Shown piece by piece: positions 19,523 to 28,338 of a stretch of 64,000 bases of DNA. The translations under genes and the position numbers were made by a program. The notes beneath the pieces were generated by a model, which searched no databases, was not told the origin of the DNA, and was given only the letters and a program-made list of their open reading frames with translations. Within the stretch, counting starts at the first letter, position 1. Each line of letters opens with the position of its first letter. Origin of the DNA: Pseudomonas maioricensis (GTDB lineage: Bacteria; Pseudomonadota; Gammaproteobacteria; Pseudomonadales; Pseudomonadaceae); assembly GCF_022790535.1 (NCBI RefSeq), contig NZ_LOHG01000001.1:220913-284912 (forward strand), given 5' to 3'.

Positions 19523-20236
19523 TCAAATGGAGCGCTGGTTGACGCGTTTGGAAAGCTCTTCGGCGGACTCTTTACGCTCGGAGTACCGATCAACCAAATA
19601 ATCCTGGCGATCCCGCAACAGCAGGGTGAACTTCATCAGCTCTTCCATCACGTCCACGAGACGGTCGTAGTACGAGGACGGTTTCATACGACCTGCCTCG
19701 TCAAACTCGGTGAACGCCTTTGCTACCGAAGATTGGTTTGGGATGGTGAACATCCGCATCCATCGACCCAGTACGCGCAGCTGATTAACCACGTTGAAAG
19801 ATTGCGAGCCACCGCAGACCTGCATCACTGCAAGGGTCTTTCCTTGCGTAGGTCGTACAGCACCTATCGCCAGCGGAACCCAGTCAATTTGGGCTTTGAA
19901 TACTGCGCTCATGGAGCCGTGACGCTCAGGGGAGCACCACACCTGTCCCTCAGACCATTGCATCAGCTCGCGCAGCTCAGCGACCTTGGGATGTGTATCG
20001 GGAGCGTCATCCGGAAGCGGCAAACCCGAGGGGTCGAAGATTTTGGTTTCGGCGCCAAACTCCTCCAGCAAACGGGCTGCTTCCTGAGTCACCATACGGC
20101 TGAAAGAGCGCTCTCGCGTCGATCCGTACAAAAGCAGAATTCGAGGCTTATGGAGTGACGGTGTACGCGGCTCCAGTTGCTCCAACGACGGAATGTCGAT
20201 CAAGTCGGTGTGTACGTTTGGCAATGTGTCTTGCAT
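19523..20236 (-). CDS. arsH: ArsH NADPH-dependent FMN reductase
   Basis: This is a 237-residue flavodoxin-like enzyme. The phosphate loop [10 protein letters not shown] near residue 40 holds FMN, and [17 protein letters not shown] and GGSQSFNVV are ArsH hallmarks. ArsH oxidises trivalent organoarsenicals such as methylarsenite to the pentavalent form, using NADPH/FMN chemistry. AGGAG stands 5 nt before the ATG at 20236. It lies between the two arsC types, on the same strand. Confidence 0.93.
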   Translation of the reverse strand: MQDTLPNVHTDLIDIPSLEQLEPRTPSLHKPRILLLYGSTRERSFSRMVTQEAARLLEEFGAETKIFDPSGLPLPDDAPDTHPKVAELRELMQWSEGQVWCSPERHGSMSAVFKAQIDWVPLAIGAVRPTQGKTLAVMQVCGGSQSFNVVNQLRVLGRWMRMFTIPNQSSVAKAFTEFDEAGRMKPSSYYDRLVDVMEELMKFTLLLRDRQDYLVDRYSERKESAEELSKRVNQRSI

Positions 20237-20283
20237 ATAAACTCCTACCACGGCGCCGGCTAGGCCACCGCCTCGGTTGATCT

Positions 20284-20754
20284 TTAAAGCGAACCGATGC
20301 GGTTCAGTTCAGCTTTCAACTGGTCAGGGCTCATGGTCTTGAGCGGCAGCGCAAGAAACGCACTCACGCGTTCGTGAATTTTGGCCAGTGTGGTTTCGAA
20401 CGCTGCGCTAATGTCTGCTTCCGACCCGGTGGCTTCGGACGGATCAGCCAGCCCCCAATGCGCCTTTAAGGCTGGGCCGAAGAAGATGGGACATGCTTCT
20501 CCTGCAGCCCGATCACAGACGGTAATCACGATGTCGGGAGGCGAGCCCTCGAAAGCATCCGAAGCCTTGCTGCGCAAGCCCGCAGTGGAGATACCCGCCG
20601 CCTCCAGCGTTTGCAATGCCCGTTGATTCACCCGGCCACTGGGAAAGCTTCCTGAGCTGACGGCTTCTACACCCTTGGGCGCCAAGTGGTTGAAAAGCGC
20701 CTCGGACAGAATGCTGCGGCAGCTGTTGTGGGTGCACATGAACAAGACTTTCAT
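20284..20754 (-). CDS. arsC2: Low-molecular-weight-phosphatase-type arsenate reductase
   Basis: This is a 156-residue protein with the CTHNSCR phosphatase loop at residues 7-13 and a downstream cysteine pair in [10 protein letters not shown] that forms the disulfide cascade. It reduces arsenate with thioredoxin as electron donor (ArsC of the Gram-positive/LMW-PTP class). The gene starts 16 bp after arsB. A short region upstream of arsR (22432-22530) encodes what looks like the C-terminal tail of a second copy. Confidence 0.9.
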   Translation of the reverse strand: MKVLFMCTHNSCRSILSEALFNHLAPKGVEAVSSGSFPSGRVNQRALQTLEAAGISTAGLRSKASDAFEGSPPDIVITVCDRAAGEACPIFFGPALKAHWGLADPSEATGSEADISAAFETTLAKIHERVSAFLALPLKTMSPDQLKAELNRIGSL

Positions 20755-20770
20755 CAGACGATTCCTTGAT

Positions 20771-22054
20771 TCAGAAACTGAGGCGCAGTGCCAGGGCGGA
20801 CAATGTGGCGACGAGGATGGGCACGGTCAGCACGATCCCGGTCTTGAAGTAGTAACCCCAGCTGATCGTTATGTTTTTCCGGGCTAGCACGTGCAGCCAC
20901 AACAGAGTGGCCAAGCTCCCAATTGGAGTGATCTTCGGGCCCAAATCGCAGCCGATGATGTTGGCGTAAACCATCGCTTGCTGGACTACACCATCGACTT
21001 CAGCGGCATGAATGGATAAGGCGCCTACCAGAACGGTGGGCATGTTGTTCATGATCGAAGACAGCAACGCTGTTAGCAGCCCTGTACCAAGGGACGCGCC
21101 CCAAACGCCATAACCGGCGAACACGTTCAGGATCTGCGCAATGTGGTCGGTCAGGCCGGCGTTCTTCAGGCCATAAACAACCAGGTACATCCCCAAAGAA
21201 AAGATCACTACCTGCCATGGCGCCTCTTTGAGCACCTTGCTTGTATTGATGGCGTGACCACGAGCCGCGATGACGTAAAGAATGAATGCACAGACCGCTG
21301 CAATGGCGCTGATTGGCACCCCCAGTGGCTCAATGACGAAGAAGCCGATCAGGAGTAGTGCCAACACCCTCCAGCCGGCTACAAAAGTGGCCCGGTCGTG
21401 GATTGCTTCGTCCGGATTGTCCAGTTGGTTGAGGTCATAGGTCTTTGGTAATTCTTTGCGGAAAAACCACAGCAGCATGGCTAACGTCGCCGCCACGCTG
21501 ACGATGTTTACCGGCACCATGATCGATGCATATTCGTTGAAGCCGATATCGAAGTAGTCGGCAGAAACGATGTTGACAAGGTTGGAAACCACCAGCGGTA
21601 AGCTCGCCGTATCGGCGATAAAACCGGCTGCCATGACGAATGCCAAAGTAGCCGCAGGAGAAAAACGCAACGCCAGCAACATAGCGATCACAATGGGTGT
21701 GAGGATCAATGCTGCTCCGTCATTGGCGAACAGTGCCGACACCGCTGCGCCCAGCAGGACGATAAATGCGAACAGCTTGCGGGTGCTCCCGCCTCCCCAT
21801 CGGGCCACATGCAGCGCAGCCCACTTGAAAAAGCCTGCCTCATCAAGCAGCAGACTAATGATGATGACCGCGATGAAAGTCCCAGTGGCATTCCAGACAA
21901 TGCGCCAAACCTCTGGTATGTCGGCAAGGGTAACGACACCTGCCAGCAACGCCACGATGGCACCGAACATCGCACTCCATCCAACCCCAAGCCCCTTGGG
22001 TTGCCAGATGACAAGGACGATGGTGGCGATAAAGATCAATACGGCAATCAGCAT
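20771..22054 (-). CDS. arsB: Arsenite efflux pump ArsB
   Basis: This is a 427-residue inner-membrane carrier with about 12 hydrophobic helices, full length for ArsB. Typical segments are [37 protein letters not shown] and [15 protein letters not shown]. It exports As(III)/Sb(III) driven by the membrane potential or protons. No arsA ATPase gene is present, so it works as a secondary carrier. It is second in the operon, 24 bp after arsR. Confidence 0.95.
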   Translation of the reverse strand: MLIAVLIFIATIVLVIWQPKGLGVGWSAMFGAIVALLAGVVTLADIPEVWRIVWNATGTFIAVIIISLLLDEAGFFKWAALHVARWGGGSTRKLFAFIVLLGAAVSALFANDGAALILTPIVIAMLLALRFSPAATLAFVMAAGFIADTASLPLVVSNLVNIVSADYFDIGFNEYASIMVPVNIVSVAATLAMLLWFFRKELPKTYDLNQLDNPDEAIHDRATFVAGWRVLALLLIGFFVIEPLGVPISAIAAVCAFILYVIAARGHAINTSKVLKEAPWQVVIFSLGMYLVVYGLKNAGLTDHIAQILNVFAGYGVWGASLGTGLLTALLSSIMNNMPTVLVGALSIHAAEVDGVVQQAMVYANIIGCDLGPKITPIGSLATLLWLHVLARKNITISWGYYFKTGIVLTVPILVATLSALALRLSF

Positions 22055-22078
22055 TTCATTAATCCGGTTGGGCGTGAA

Positions 22079-22435
22079 TCAGCTACACACGGCTTGGTTG
22101 ATCGGACGGTCGTTCATGCCGCAGAGGCGCTTAGCCTCGGTTTCCAGCCATTGCTGATTGGCGTCTACCACTTCCTTCAAAACTGCCGTCACCCACGCGG
22201 GCAAGTCAGGATTCAGTCGGTAATACACCCATTGGCCTTGGCGACGATCCAACAGCAAACCGGCGGAGCGCAGCAGCGCCAAATGACGAGAAATCTTCGG
22301 CTGACTCAGGTCAAGTGCTGCCGTCAGCTCGCATACACACAGCTCACCTTCACTCACGACAAGCAGCGAAATTTTTGCTCGGGTGTCATCCGCCAGGCAC
22401 TTGAATAAGGTGGTGGGGTTCATGGGTTCTGTCAT
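22079..22435 (-). CDS. arsR: Arsenic-responsive repressor ArsR
   Basis: This is a 118-residue winged-helix repressor of the SmtB/ArsR family. The ELCVCEL motif (cysteines near residues 33 and 35) is the As(III) site on the DNA-binding helix alpha3, and LDLSQPKISRHLALL is the recognition helix. Arsenite binding releases the operator. GAGGATCT precedes the ATG, which overlaps the stop of a short upstream frame by ATGA. Three phased CGAATAT repeats upstream are the likely operator, shared with the divergent arsN2. Confidence 0.94.
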   Translation of the reverse strand: MTEPMNPTTLFKCLADDTRAKISLLVVSEGELCVCELTAALDLSQPKISRHLALLRSAGLLLDRRQGQWVYYRLNPDLPAWVTAVLKEVVDANQQWLETEAKRLCGMNDRPINQAVCS

Positions 22436-22530
22436 AGATCCTCCAGGTGTTTGGTCTTGACCAAAACGAAGAGCTTGATGCGCTCGTGGATGTCGTGGAG
22501 CGTGTGGTGAAATGCGCCGGGATCGTCGCT
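22432..22530 (-). pseudogene. Possible remnant of a second phosphatase-type arsC (C-terminal tail)
   Basis: The frame ending at 22432 reads ...DDPGAFHHTLHDIHERIKLF..., which resembles the C-terminus of the intact arsC2 ([20 protein letters not shown]). There is no catalytic loop and no usable start codon in front of it. Its TGA overlaps the arsR ATG. It may be the scar of an older ars operon arrangement. The similarity is short, so this is tentative. Confidence 0.35.
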
Positions 22531-22550
22531 AGCTAATGCATACGAAAAAT

Positions 22551-22590
22551 CGAATATATGCTTTGTCGAATATTCGGTAAAGCGAATATG
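22551..22590. promoter_or_regulatory. Probable ArsR operator: three CGAATAT repeats
   Basis: CGAATAT occurs at 22551, 22567 and 22583, exactly 16 bp apart, in the AT-rich gap between arsR and arsN2. The middle copy is part of the palindrome CGAATATTCG. The position between divergent ars genes fits ArsR control of both. Confidence 0.6.
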
Positions 22591-22654
22591 ATGATTGCTG
22601 CTTCGGCTTGAGCCGTGACAGGCCATACCAACCGGCACAGAAGGAGACGAAGGG

Positions 22655-23119
22655 ATGGGTAAGGAGATGGTGATCCAGGCAACGGAAATAGCCGAAGGAC
22701 AACGGCAGCGTTTTCGCGACGCGCTGAAGTCCGCTGACCTTCCAGCAGATGATATTGATCTTCCAGGCCGAACCTTTTTTGAGTTCAGACAGGACAGTGA
22801 GACGGTCGCATGGGGAGGATTCGAAACGCATGGTGCGGACGGGTTGCTGCGTTCCCTGGTCGTAGTCTCGACACACAGATCGAAGGGGGTCGGTGTCACG
22901 GTGCTTCGGGTCATTGAAGCGAAAGCCGCCGAGCAGGGAATCGCTCGACTTCATTTGCTGACAACAACTGCGCCAGGCTTTTTTGAGCAGCAGGGCTATG
23001 CAGTAAATCAACGAGGCTCTGCGCCACCTCTTATTTCTCAGACGGAGCAGTTCATGGGGCTTTGCCCTGGCTCGGCTTGCTACATGTGCAAGGCGTTATC
23101 TGGAGCGGCAAGAAGGTAG
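22655..23119 (+). CDS. arsN2: ArsN2-like GNAT acetyltransferase
   Basis: This is a 154-residue GNAT-fold protein of the type annotated ArsN2 next to ars operons. The acetyl-CoA motif is STHRSKGVGVTVL, and the C-terminus carries FFEQQGYAV and the typical CPGSACYMCKAL segment, whose cysteines could bind arsenic. The biochemical role is not established; acetylation of an arsenical is presumed. AAGGAG lies 9 nt before the ATG. It diverges from arsR across the CGAATAT operator region. Confidence 0.8.
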   Translation: MGKEMVIQATEIAEGQRQRFRDALKSADLPADDIDLPGRTFFEFRQDSETVAWGGFETHGADGLLRSLVVVSTHRSKGVGVTVLRVIEAKAAEQGIARLHLLTTTAPGFFEQQGYAVNQRGSAPPLISQTEQFMGLCPGSACYMCKALSGAARR

Positions 23120-23169
23120 TCGTTGAGATAAAGATGTACGTTGTGGTCAAAGCGTAAGCGGAGCGCGCA

Positions 23170-23264
23170 GGCCCACGACGGGCCAAAGGCTTGAGGATGG
23201 AAGCCCGTAGGGCCGAAACCAGGCATAGCCGGGTTCGGTTTACGACAGCCGTACCCCGAAGGGG
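23170..23264 (+). ncRNA. Unidentified structured RNA-like element
   Basis: In 95 bases there are four successive GC hairpins: GGCCC-acgac-GGGCC (23170-23184), GGCTT-gaggatgg-AAGCC (23188-23205, or alternatively GCCC-gta-GGGC at 23203-23213), a long CCGAAACCAGGC/GCCGGGTTCGG stem (23213-23238), and CCCC-gaa-GGGG (23254-23264). It lies between arsN2 and the convergent sirtuin gene and does not read as protein. Strand is assigned from the short GAA and ATA loops and is uncertain. It could be a structured 3'UTR, a small RNA or a mobile-element end. Confidence 0.45.
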
Positions 23265-23301
23265 GCAAGCTCAAAGCAGAAGTGATATGGATCACCGCCA
23301 A

Positions 23302-24069
23302 CTACGATGCAGGATGGTTGCCGAACGTCTCGCGAAGCAGGCTCTGCATCACCACCGAAGCAGGGCCTTCAAGAAAGTGCTCTTGGCTGCTGACATCGAA
23401 GCGCACAGGATTAATGTGGACAACAGTCGCCCCGTGGCCCAAAGCACGTAGCGGAAGCTCAGCAGCTGGGTAAACAATCCCGGAAGTACCAATCGAGAGG
23501 AAGACATCACATTCCTCAGCAGCTGCGAGCCCTGCGCTCCATGCATCCCCAGGCAGCATTTCACCAAACCACACAACGCCTGGCCGAACATACCCGTTAC
23601 ATGCGGTGCATCGCGGCGGCTCAATCCGACGTCCATCCTCAGGCAGTGCGTCAGACGTGAGAGGCAAGGTATGCGCTTGCCCACAGTCAATGCAGCGGGG
23701 CGCATGCAGGCTGCCATGCAGGTGAATCACATCTCGGCTGCCAGCGCGCTCATGAAGGTCATCAACGTTCTGGGTGACCACGGTCAGACTAGGGACATGC
23801 TTGGCAAGCTCAGCGATAGCGAGATGAGCACCGTTTGGCTGCGCCTGGAGAACCTTGTGCCGACGCCATTCGTACCATCCCCAACACAATGATGGATCGG
23901 CTCTGAATGCTTCGCTGGTGGCGAGCTGTGCAGGATCAAACCGCTCCCACAGCCCTGTGAGTGCGTCTCGGAATGTCGGGATGCCACTCTCCGCCGATGC
24001 ACCTGCCCCGGTAAAGACCACGACGTGCTGAGTGTCCCTCAACTGCTTAGCCAGGGTACTGATGGTCAT
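23302..24069 (-). CDS. cobB: NAD-dependent sirtuin deacylase
   Basis: This is a 255-residue Sir2-family protein. The NAD motif is FTGAGASAESGIPTFRD near the N-terminus, the catalytic segment TQNVDDLHERAG is followed by the catalytic His in VIHLHGSL, and a zinc ribbon is formed by CIDC and CTAC. It removes acyl groups from lysines using NAD+. The frame is open to 24117, but the ATG at 24069 has AAGGA 6 nt upstream. Its place between arsenic genes and a restriction-like gene may mean accessory use; some sirtuins act in phage defence, but nothing here shows that. Confidence 0.88.
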   Translation of the reverse strand: MTISTLAKQLRDTQHVVVFTGAGASAESGIPTFRDALTGLWERFDPAQLATSEAFRADPSLCWGWYEWRRHKVLQAQPNGAHLAIAELAKHVPSLTVVTQNVDDLHERAGSRDVIHLHGSLHAPRCIDCGQAHTLPLTSDALPEDGRRIEPPRCTACNGYVRPGVVWFGEMLPGDAWSAGLAAAEECDVFLSIGTSGIVYPAAELPLRALGHGATVVHINPVRFDVSSQEHFLEGPASVVMQSLLRETFGNHPAS

Positions 24070-24158
24070 GAGCATTCCTTGGGCCGGATACTGTTGAGGT
24101 GCCAACACTTTGGGCATTGGATTGGTGGCTGCTGTTGTCGGCCAAAAACCAAGGGATC

Positions 24159-24419
24159 CTACGCCAATTCTCTTTCAGCCATGCGATCCAGAAGCGCTTG
24201 AGGATGAATGCGGTAAGTGCCTACACCAACCCGCTGCGTGAAGTGGTCATAGGTTGGGCTGCTAACGCCAGTGGTCATCTCCGAATTGGATAGGAAGACG
24301 CCTGTGTAGGTTTCAGCTACGTCGCTGAAAAGCTGGATAACAGCTTGCCTCGTGACAATCAGACCTTTGCCAAGATGACCGTCGATTACAGCAACCAGCA
24401 CATTGGTGCGCAGACTCAT
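24159..24419 (-). CDS. Hypothetical small protein
   Basis: This is an 86-residue soluble protein that I do not recognise. It starts with a hydrophobic strand-like segment (NVLVAVIDGHLGKGLIV), followed by an amphipathic helix, and has no Cys or metal motif. AAGGA stands 7 nt before the ATG, supporting a real gene. It diverges from the DUF262 gene across a 98-bp gap and lies about 90 bp upstream of the sirtuin gene on the same strand. Confidence 0.55.
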   Translation of the reverse strand: MSLRTNVLVAVIDGHLGKGLIVTRQAVIQLFSDVAETYTGVFLSNSEMTTGVSSPTYDHFTQRVGVGTYRIHPQALLDRMAERELA

Positions 24420-24517
24420 GTCGTGTTCCTTTTGTCAGGGAGAACTGGCAGGGGGTCGCTAGCTATTTTTGCTGGCTAATGGCTATTCTCTCATCATTTC
24501 TACAGCAAGGAACGCGC

Positions 24518-26191
24518 ATGAAGCTTAATCCACTCCACCTCAAGATCGCTGGTTTGCTTGAAGGCAGGCTTTTTCGAATCCCAGAGTACCAGCGCGCCTA
24601 CTCTTGGACATCTCGCCAGCGTAAAGACTTATTCGGCGACATCGAGGAGGCATTTCGATCTGGTCGGGAGCATTTCATGGCTACTTTGGTCGCCTTGGCC
24701 AAGGAGAAAGAAACCCGCCTTCTCGGCGTTGACGAGTTCAAGACTGTCGAGCTGGTTGATGGCCAACAACGTGTAACGACTCTCATCATCCTTATGAAGG
24801 CGATTGAGAAGGCTCTAGACAACGACGATGCTACGCAAGCCAAGGTGCGACGGGAGTTGGGTGAGCTCCTTGTAAAGGGAGACGACCATTCTCTGATTCT
24901 GCTTCAGACAAACCATGACGCGAGTCAGGTTTTCACCAACTACGTCCGCAAGGGAGTGGTGGAGGAAGGCTCAGCCAAAACTGCTGCAGATCAGAACCTG
25001 GTTGAAGCTGCCCGTGACTGCGAACTCTTTGTGAGCAAATGGTTGGCTCGTGGAGATACGATCTTTGAGCTGTTGGTGACCATCAGGAACAAGCTAACGA
25101 TCATTTACCATGAGATTTCTGACGAGGCTACGGTATACCGAGTCTTCGAGGTTCTTAACAGCCGTGGGCTGGATGTGAAATGGATCGACAAGCTTAAAAG
25201 CCAGCTAATGGCACTCATTTTCGAGCACGTTGAGGGTGGCACTCGCGACGAGGCAGTGTCTGAAATGCAAGACGTCTGGAGGGGCATTTATCGCTCGCTG
25301 GAAAACAGCACACGAATAGGAGACGAAGCTCTCCGCTTCGCAGGAGCATGGGCGTGTGACGCACGACCGAATCGGATTCCCAGTGAAGCAGACTCGACCG
25401 CATTACTAACCTTGAACGCGGGCACGCAGTTAAAAACGATTGCAGAGGTTGGTCATGAGCTCGAAGGGGTCGTGCAAGCAAACCTGCGCCTTTTCCGGGA
25501 TCCGCGCCTTCGCGCTGTTACGCGCATTGTACACGCTCGATTTGTTGCGGCAGCGATACTGCTGCGGAAGTTCGACAAGAAGACAGAGCAGGAACTACTC
25601 GGTAAATGGGAGCGAGCTACTTTCAGGATCTACGAGCTGGCGAGCCGGGACAGCCGGCACAAAGTTGGGGAGTATATTCGTCTTGGCTATGAAATCTACC
25701 GGAACAACCTGAGCAAGGATCTAATCCTCAGTGGGTTGGAAAAAATCTCCAAGGGTTATTCGATTGACCAAGTTTTGGAGAATATTGAGTGGCTGAGCAG
25801 CTACGATGGCTGGCAAAATCAGCTGCGCTATGTTCTGAACCGTTATGACGAACACTTGGCCAAGCTCGCAGGGCAGAAGCTAAATGAGAGCCAATGGGGA
25901 AAGATCTGGGAGCAGGATGCCGCTAGCTCAATAGAACATATCGCACCGCAGAGCAGTGGCGTCGACTGGATGCACCATCTCGGGAATCTGACGATGCTGC
26001 CACCTGGAACAAACTCTTCGCTAAAAGCTAGGCCTCCCGTTGAGAAAATAGACGTCTATCGAAGCTGCGGCCTGATTGCCACGATCCATGTCGGCCAACA
26101 GATTCATGAAGCTGGTTCTTGGACAGAAGACATGGCTTTAGCTCGAGCAAAAAGCATCGAAGATTTTATCAGGCTTGAATGGGCGGACTGA
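24518..26191 (+). CDS. DUF262/DUF1524 protein (GmrSD-type restriction-like)
   Basis: This is a 557-residue single-chain protein. The N-terminal DUF262 (GmrS-like NTPase) domain shows RIPEYQRAYSW near residue 20 and VDGQQRVTTL near residue 80, both hallmark motifs. The C-terminal DUF1524 (GmrD-like) domain holds the His-Me nuclease signature SSIEHIAPQ, then GNLTML...N (about residues 475-510). Such proteins cut modified DNA, for example glucosylated phage DNA, after NTP-dependent sensing; substrate range cannot be told from sequence. AAGGA precedes the ATG at 24518. It stands alone on the plus strand in the accessory block. Confidence 0.82.
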   Translation: MKLNPLHLKIAGLLEGRLFRIPEYQRAYSWTSRQRKDLFGDIEEAFRSGREHFMATLVALAKEKETRLLGVDEFKTVELVDGQQRVTTLIILMKAIEKALDNDDATQAKVRRELGELLVKGDDHSLILLQTNHDASQVFTNYVRKGVVEEGSAKTAADQNLVEAARDCELFVSKWLARGDTIFELLVTIRNKLTIIYHEISDEATVYRVFEVLNSRGLDVKWIDKLKSQLMALIFEHVEGGTRDEAVSEMQDVWRGIYRSLENSTRIGDEALRFAGAWACDARPNRIPSEADSTALLTLNAGTQLKTIAEVGHELEGVVQANLRLFRDPRLRAVTRIVHARFVAAAILLRKFDKKTEQELLGKWERATFRIYELASRDSRHKVGEYIRLGYEIYRNNLSKDLILSGLEKISKGYSIDQVLENIEWLSSYDGWQNQLRYVLNRYDEHLAKLAGQKLNESQWGKIWEQDAASSIEHIAPQSSGVDWMHHLGNLTMLPPGTNSSLKARPPVEKIDVYRSCGLIATIHVGQQIHEAGSWTEDMALARAKSIEDFIRLEWAD

Positions 26192-26487
26192 GCGATAAGT
26201 GGGTGGTGACTGTAGTTTGACGACGCCCCAAAAAAGGCCGATCACTATTTTGCTCAAGGCGTGCATCCTGGAAACTTCTGGCCACACTGGCATAGCGCCT
26301 CAGCGTAGCTGGAGAATGGCGATAGGCTACTGCCCTCCCTCAGCGCAGTTATGGCGGAAATACCCAGCCTGTATGCCCGGATCTACCCATGAGCTTGGAC
26401 GTACATAGAGGGATGAATGCCTTCAGAGAAACCTCGGTCTTTTCGCTTTTTACCCGGTGGGGAGTGTCGGCCTCCGATGGTAGGAGC

Positions 26488-26558
26488 ACGTAATGATCCC
26501 GATCTGGCACATTAAGCCTATTTTTCACGCTCAATGTGCCGATTCGGGATCACTGCGT
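26488..26558. repeat. Long imperfect palindrome, possible mobile-element ends
   Basis: Two 29-bp arms (26488-26516 and 26530-26558) match in inverted orientation at 23 of 29 positions, with core blocks TGATCCCGA and GGCACATT, around a 13-nt spacer. It lies in the 686-bp gene-free stretch after the DUF262 gene. The arms could be abutted terminal repeats of an insertion sequence, perhaps IS21-like, or an operator/terminator. No transposase is present. Confidence 0.45.
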
Positions 26559-26570
26559 AGCGCTTGCAGG

Positions 26571-26812
26571 GCCGAGACGGCGGGATGGTCGCCATTCCTA
26601 AGGGGGCACGGTCTTCAGATGCGAGATGGGCGAATGGTTCGAATCAAACCAAGCGGCCACGGTTTGCAAGATCGATGGACGAGTGGTCGCAATGCCTAAA
26701 GGTGGGCACGGCCTTCAAGGGAGATATGGTCGTATTGTTGCGATTCCGAAATGCAAGCAAGGGGCCGAAAGCGATGAAGTCCGCATTCAGGTGAAAGGTT
26801 AAGCGCCCAAAT
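26571..26812 (+). other. Decayed tandem repeats, probable gene remnant
   Basis: A loosely conserved unit of roughly 45-60 bp, containing GGTCGC.AT.CCTAA.GG and CACGG.CTTCA, occurs three to four times. With frameshifts allowed it encodes repeats like DGRVVAMPKGGHGLQ and YGRIVAIPK before a stop near 26,801. It looks like the tail of a repeat protein that has lost its reading frame. The family is not recognised. Confidence 0.35.
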
Positions 26813-26877
26813 TACAACTGTTGGGCTGAACTATTACCATCCAGTTTTGATGCAGCATTATGATATTGTTGCTTTAT

Positions 26878-28338
26878 TTAGAAGCTACCATAAATTATAG
26901 ATAGAAGGTTTTTTATGCAATTCCACATCGAGACAAGGTAAGAGTTAAAATATTTGTCCACAACATCAGGCGCTGCAAGTGAAAGGAAGTAATGAACAAT
27001 GGATGCGTACAGGAAAAAGCACACAGTCCAAGCAAACCAGTAAACGGTGCGTCCAGCGGATATAGGCTTCTCAACCAATCGATGCCAGTCATCAGCAGAC
27101 ATGAAGCTATAGAGTTTTTTACGCCATCCTTCGCGGCTGCTATCCCCAAGGCTGTTGAACCTCAAATTTGATAGAGTGTTTATCAGGATACTAAATATCA
27201 GAAGCGCGGAAACGCCTAAATAGAGAACTGTCATGGCTGTAGTCTCGACACCTGTTTTTACCATCGGAGTTCTGAGGGCTAATACAATACCAGCCACAGC
27301 AAAGTCTCTCCAGAGCGCAGATATTAGATCTCTTGTAGCAGTCTGGGTCTTGTTTACCTCCTCTTGCAAGCCCTTGCGCAGATCCCCCAAACTCTTTACC
27401 GCCTCCTTGCTCTGATCTTGAAGGTGAAAGGCAAATGCTTCCTTTGCACCAGACAGGCTGTTTCTCAGAAGAGGTTTCAAACCTGAGGGCCATGTCGCAT
27501 CGTTGTTCCAGTTAATGGCGATGTGATTGTTAAATAGCTGGAATTTTGTTTCAGATTCCCGAGGCGTAGAGTAAATCCACTGGCAGGTCTCATGCATCGT
27601 TATGAAATCGACGTCTGTCCAGTTGATGGGCTCCTCTACGGTTATCGGTAGAGAGCGACCCCCTCGGAAAACAACATGCGTTCCGCCATCTTCCCTTCGG
27701 ATTTCGGTAGGCAAGCAAAATGCGAGCTTTTCTACTGCGACATTTTTCCAAGTCTTGAAGGTTTCGCTTTCCGCTACTGGCTCCGTTAGCAGCAACCAGG
27801 GTTCGAGCGATGAGGGCGCGTAAGCTTGGGTAAGATCTCGGACTGTTTTCCAAGGCTTTTCAGGGCAATGGGTAGTGGTTGGTAGATCCTTATGGCCACC
27901 CATCTCTGTTACTGAAAAGCTATAGGTGGAAAAATCGATGACCTCGCCCGCTACCCAAATGCACATTTTTTTTTGCAGTTGCTGCGGTGAGGATAGGCCT
28001 GCTCGTAGCCAGTTTTCAAAGCCCTTTAGCGTTAGAAAGTAGCACCAGTGACGTTCTACCGGTTTTTCGAGAATAATCGTCAATCTATCGTTTTCTATGT
28101 CCGCATACTGGAAGGTACTAACCTCAATGCTGTCCGAAACTTCCCCAAATAGCTCTATCAGCCCCAGTCCCGCAGTTTTAATGCGAGAGGCAAAGTCTTT
28201 TAGCTCGCGGACAAAGTCAATAGAAACATTACTTACTTCGTCGATTCGGAACGTGCCTGCGGTTTCAACCTGAGCAGACCCACCTGACAACGAAAGCCGT
28301 TCAAAGAAATTATGAAGCTCTAGGGCTAAATTTTTCAT
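26878..28338 (-). CDS. Unrecognised protein with membrane-spanning C-terminus, partner of NdpA-like gene
   Basis: This is a 486-residue protein with no family that I recognise. Residues 1 to about 335 look soluble (mixed alpha/beta, several Trp), and a helical stretch around 300-340 may be coiled coil. Hydrophobic segments follow at about 343-357, 369-391 and 431-456, and possibly 468-486. The start ATG overlaps the stop of the NdpA-like gene (ATGA), so the two are made together. Base composition is clearly more AT-rich than the flanking genes. A soluble sensor joined to a membrane domain is the layout of several anti-phage effectors; that role is only a guess. Confidence 0.8.
   Translation of the reverse strand: MKNLALELHNFFERLSLSGGSAQVETAGTFRIDEVSNVSIDFVRELKDFASRIKTAGLGLIELFGEVSDSIEVSTFQYADIENDRLTIILEKPVERHWCYFLTLKGFENWLRAGLSSPQQLQKKMCIWVAGEVIDFSTYSFSVTEMGGHKDLPTTTHCPEKPWKTVRDLTQAYAPSSLEPWLLLTEPVAESETFKTWKNVAVEKLAFCLPTEIRREDGGTHVVFRGGRSLPITVEEPINWTDVDFITMHETCQWIYSTPRESETKFQLFNNHIAINWNNDATWPSGLKPLLRNSLSGAKEAFAFHLQDQSKEAVKSLGDLRKGLQEEVNKTQTATRDLISALWRDFAVAGIVLALRTPMVKTGVETTAMTVLYLGVSALLIFSILINTLSNLRFNSLGDSSREGWRKKLYSFMSADDWHRLVEKPISAGRTVYWFAWTVCFFLYASIVHYFLSLAAPDVVDKYFNSYLVSMWNCIKNLLSIIYGSF

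Noticed and set aside
22529..23011. 160-codon frame antisense to arsN2
   Set aside because: It mirrors the arsN2 coding sequence; no start signal or recognisable domain.
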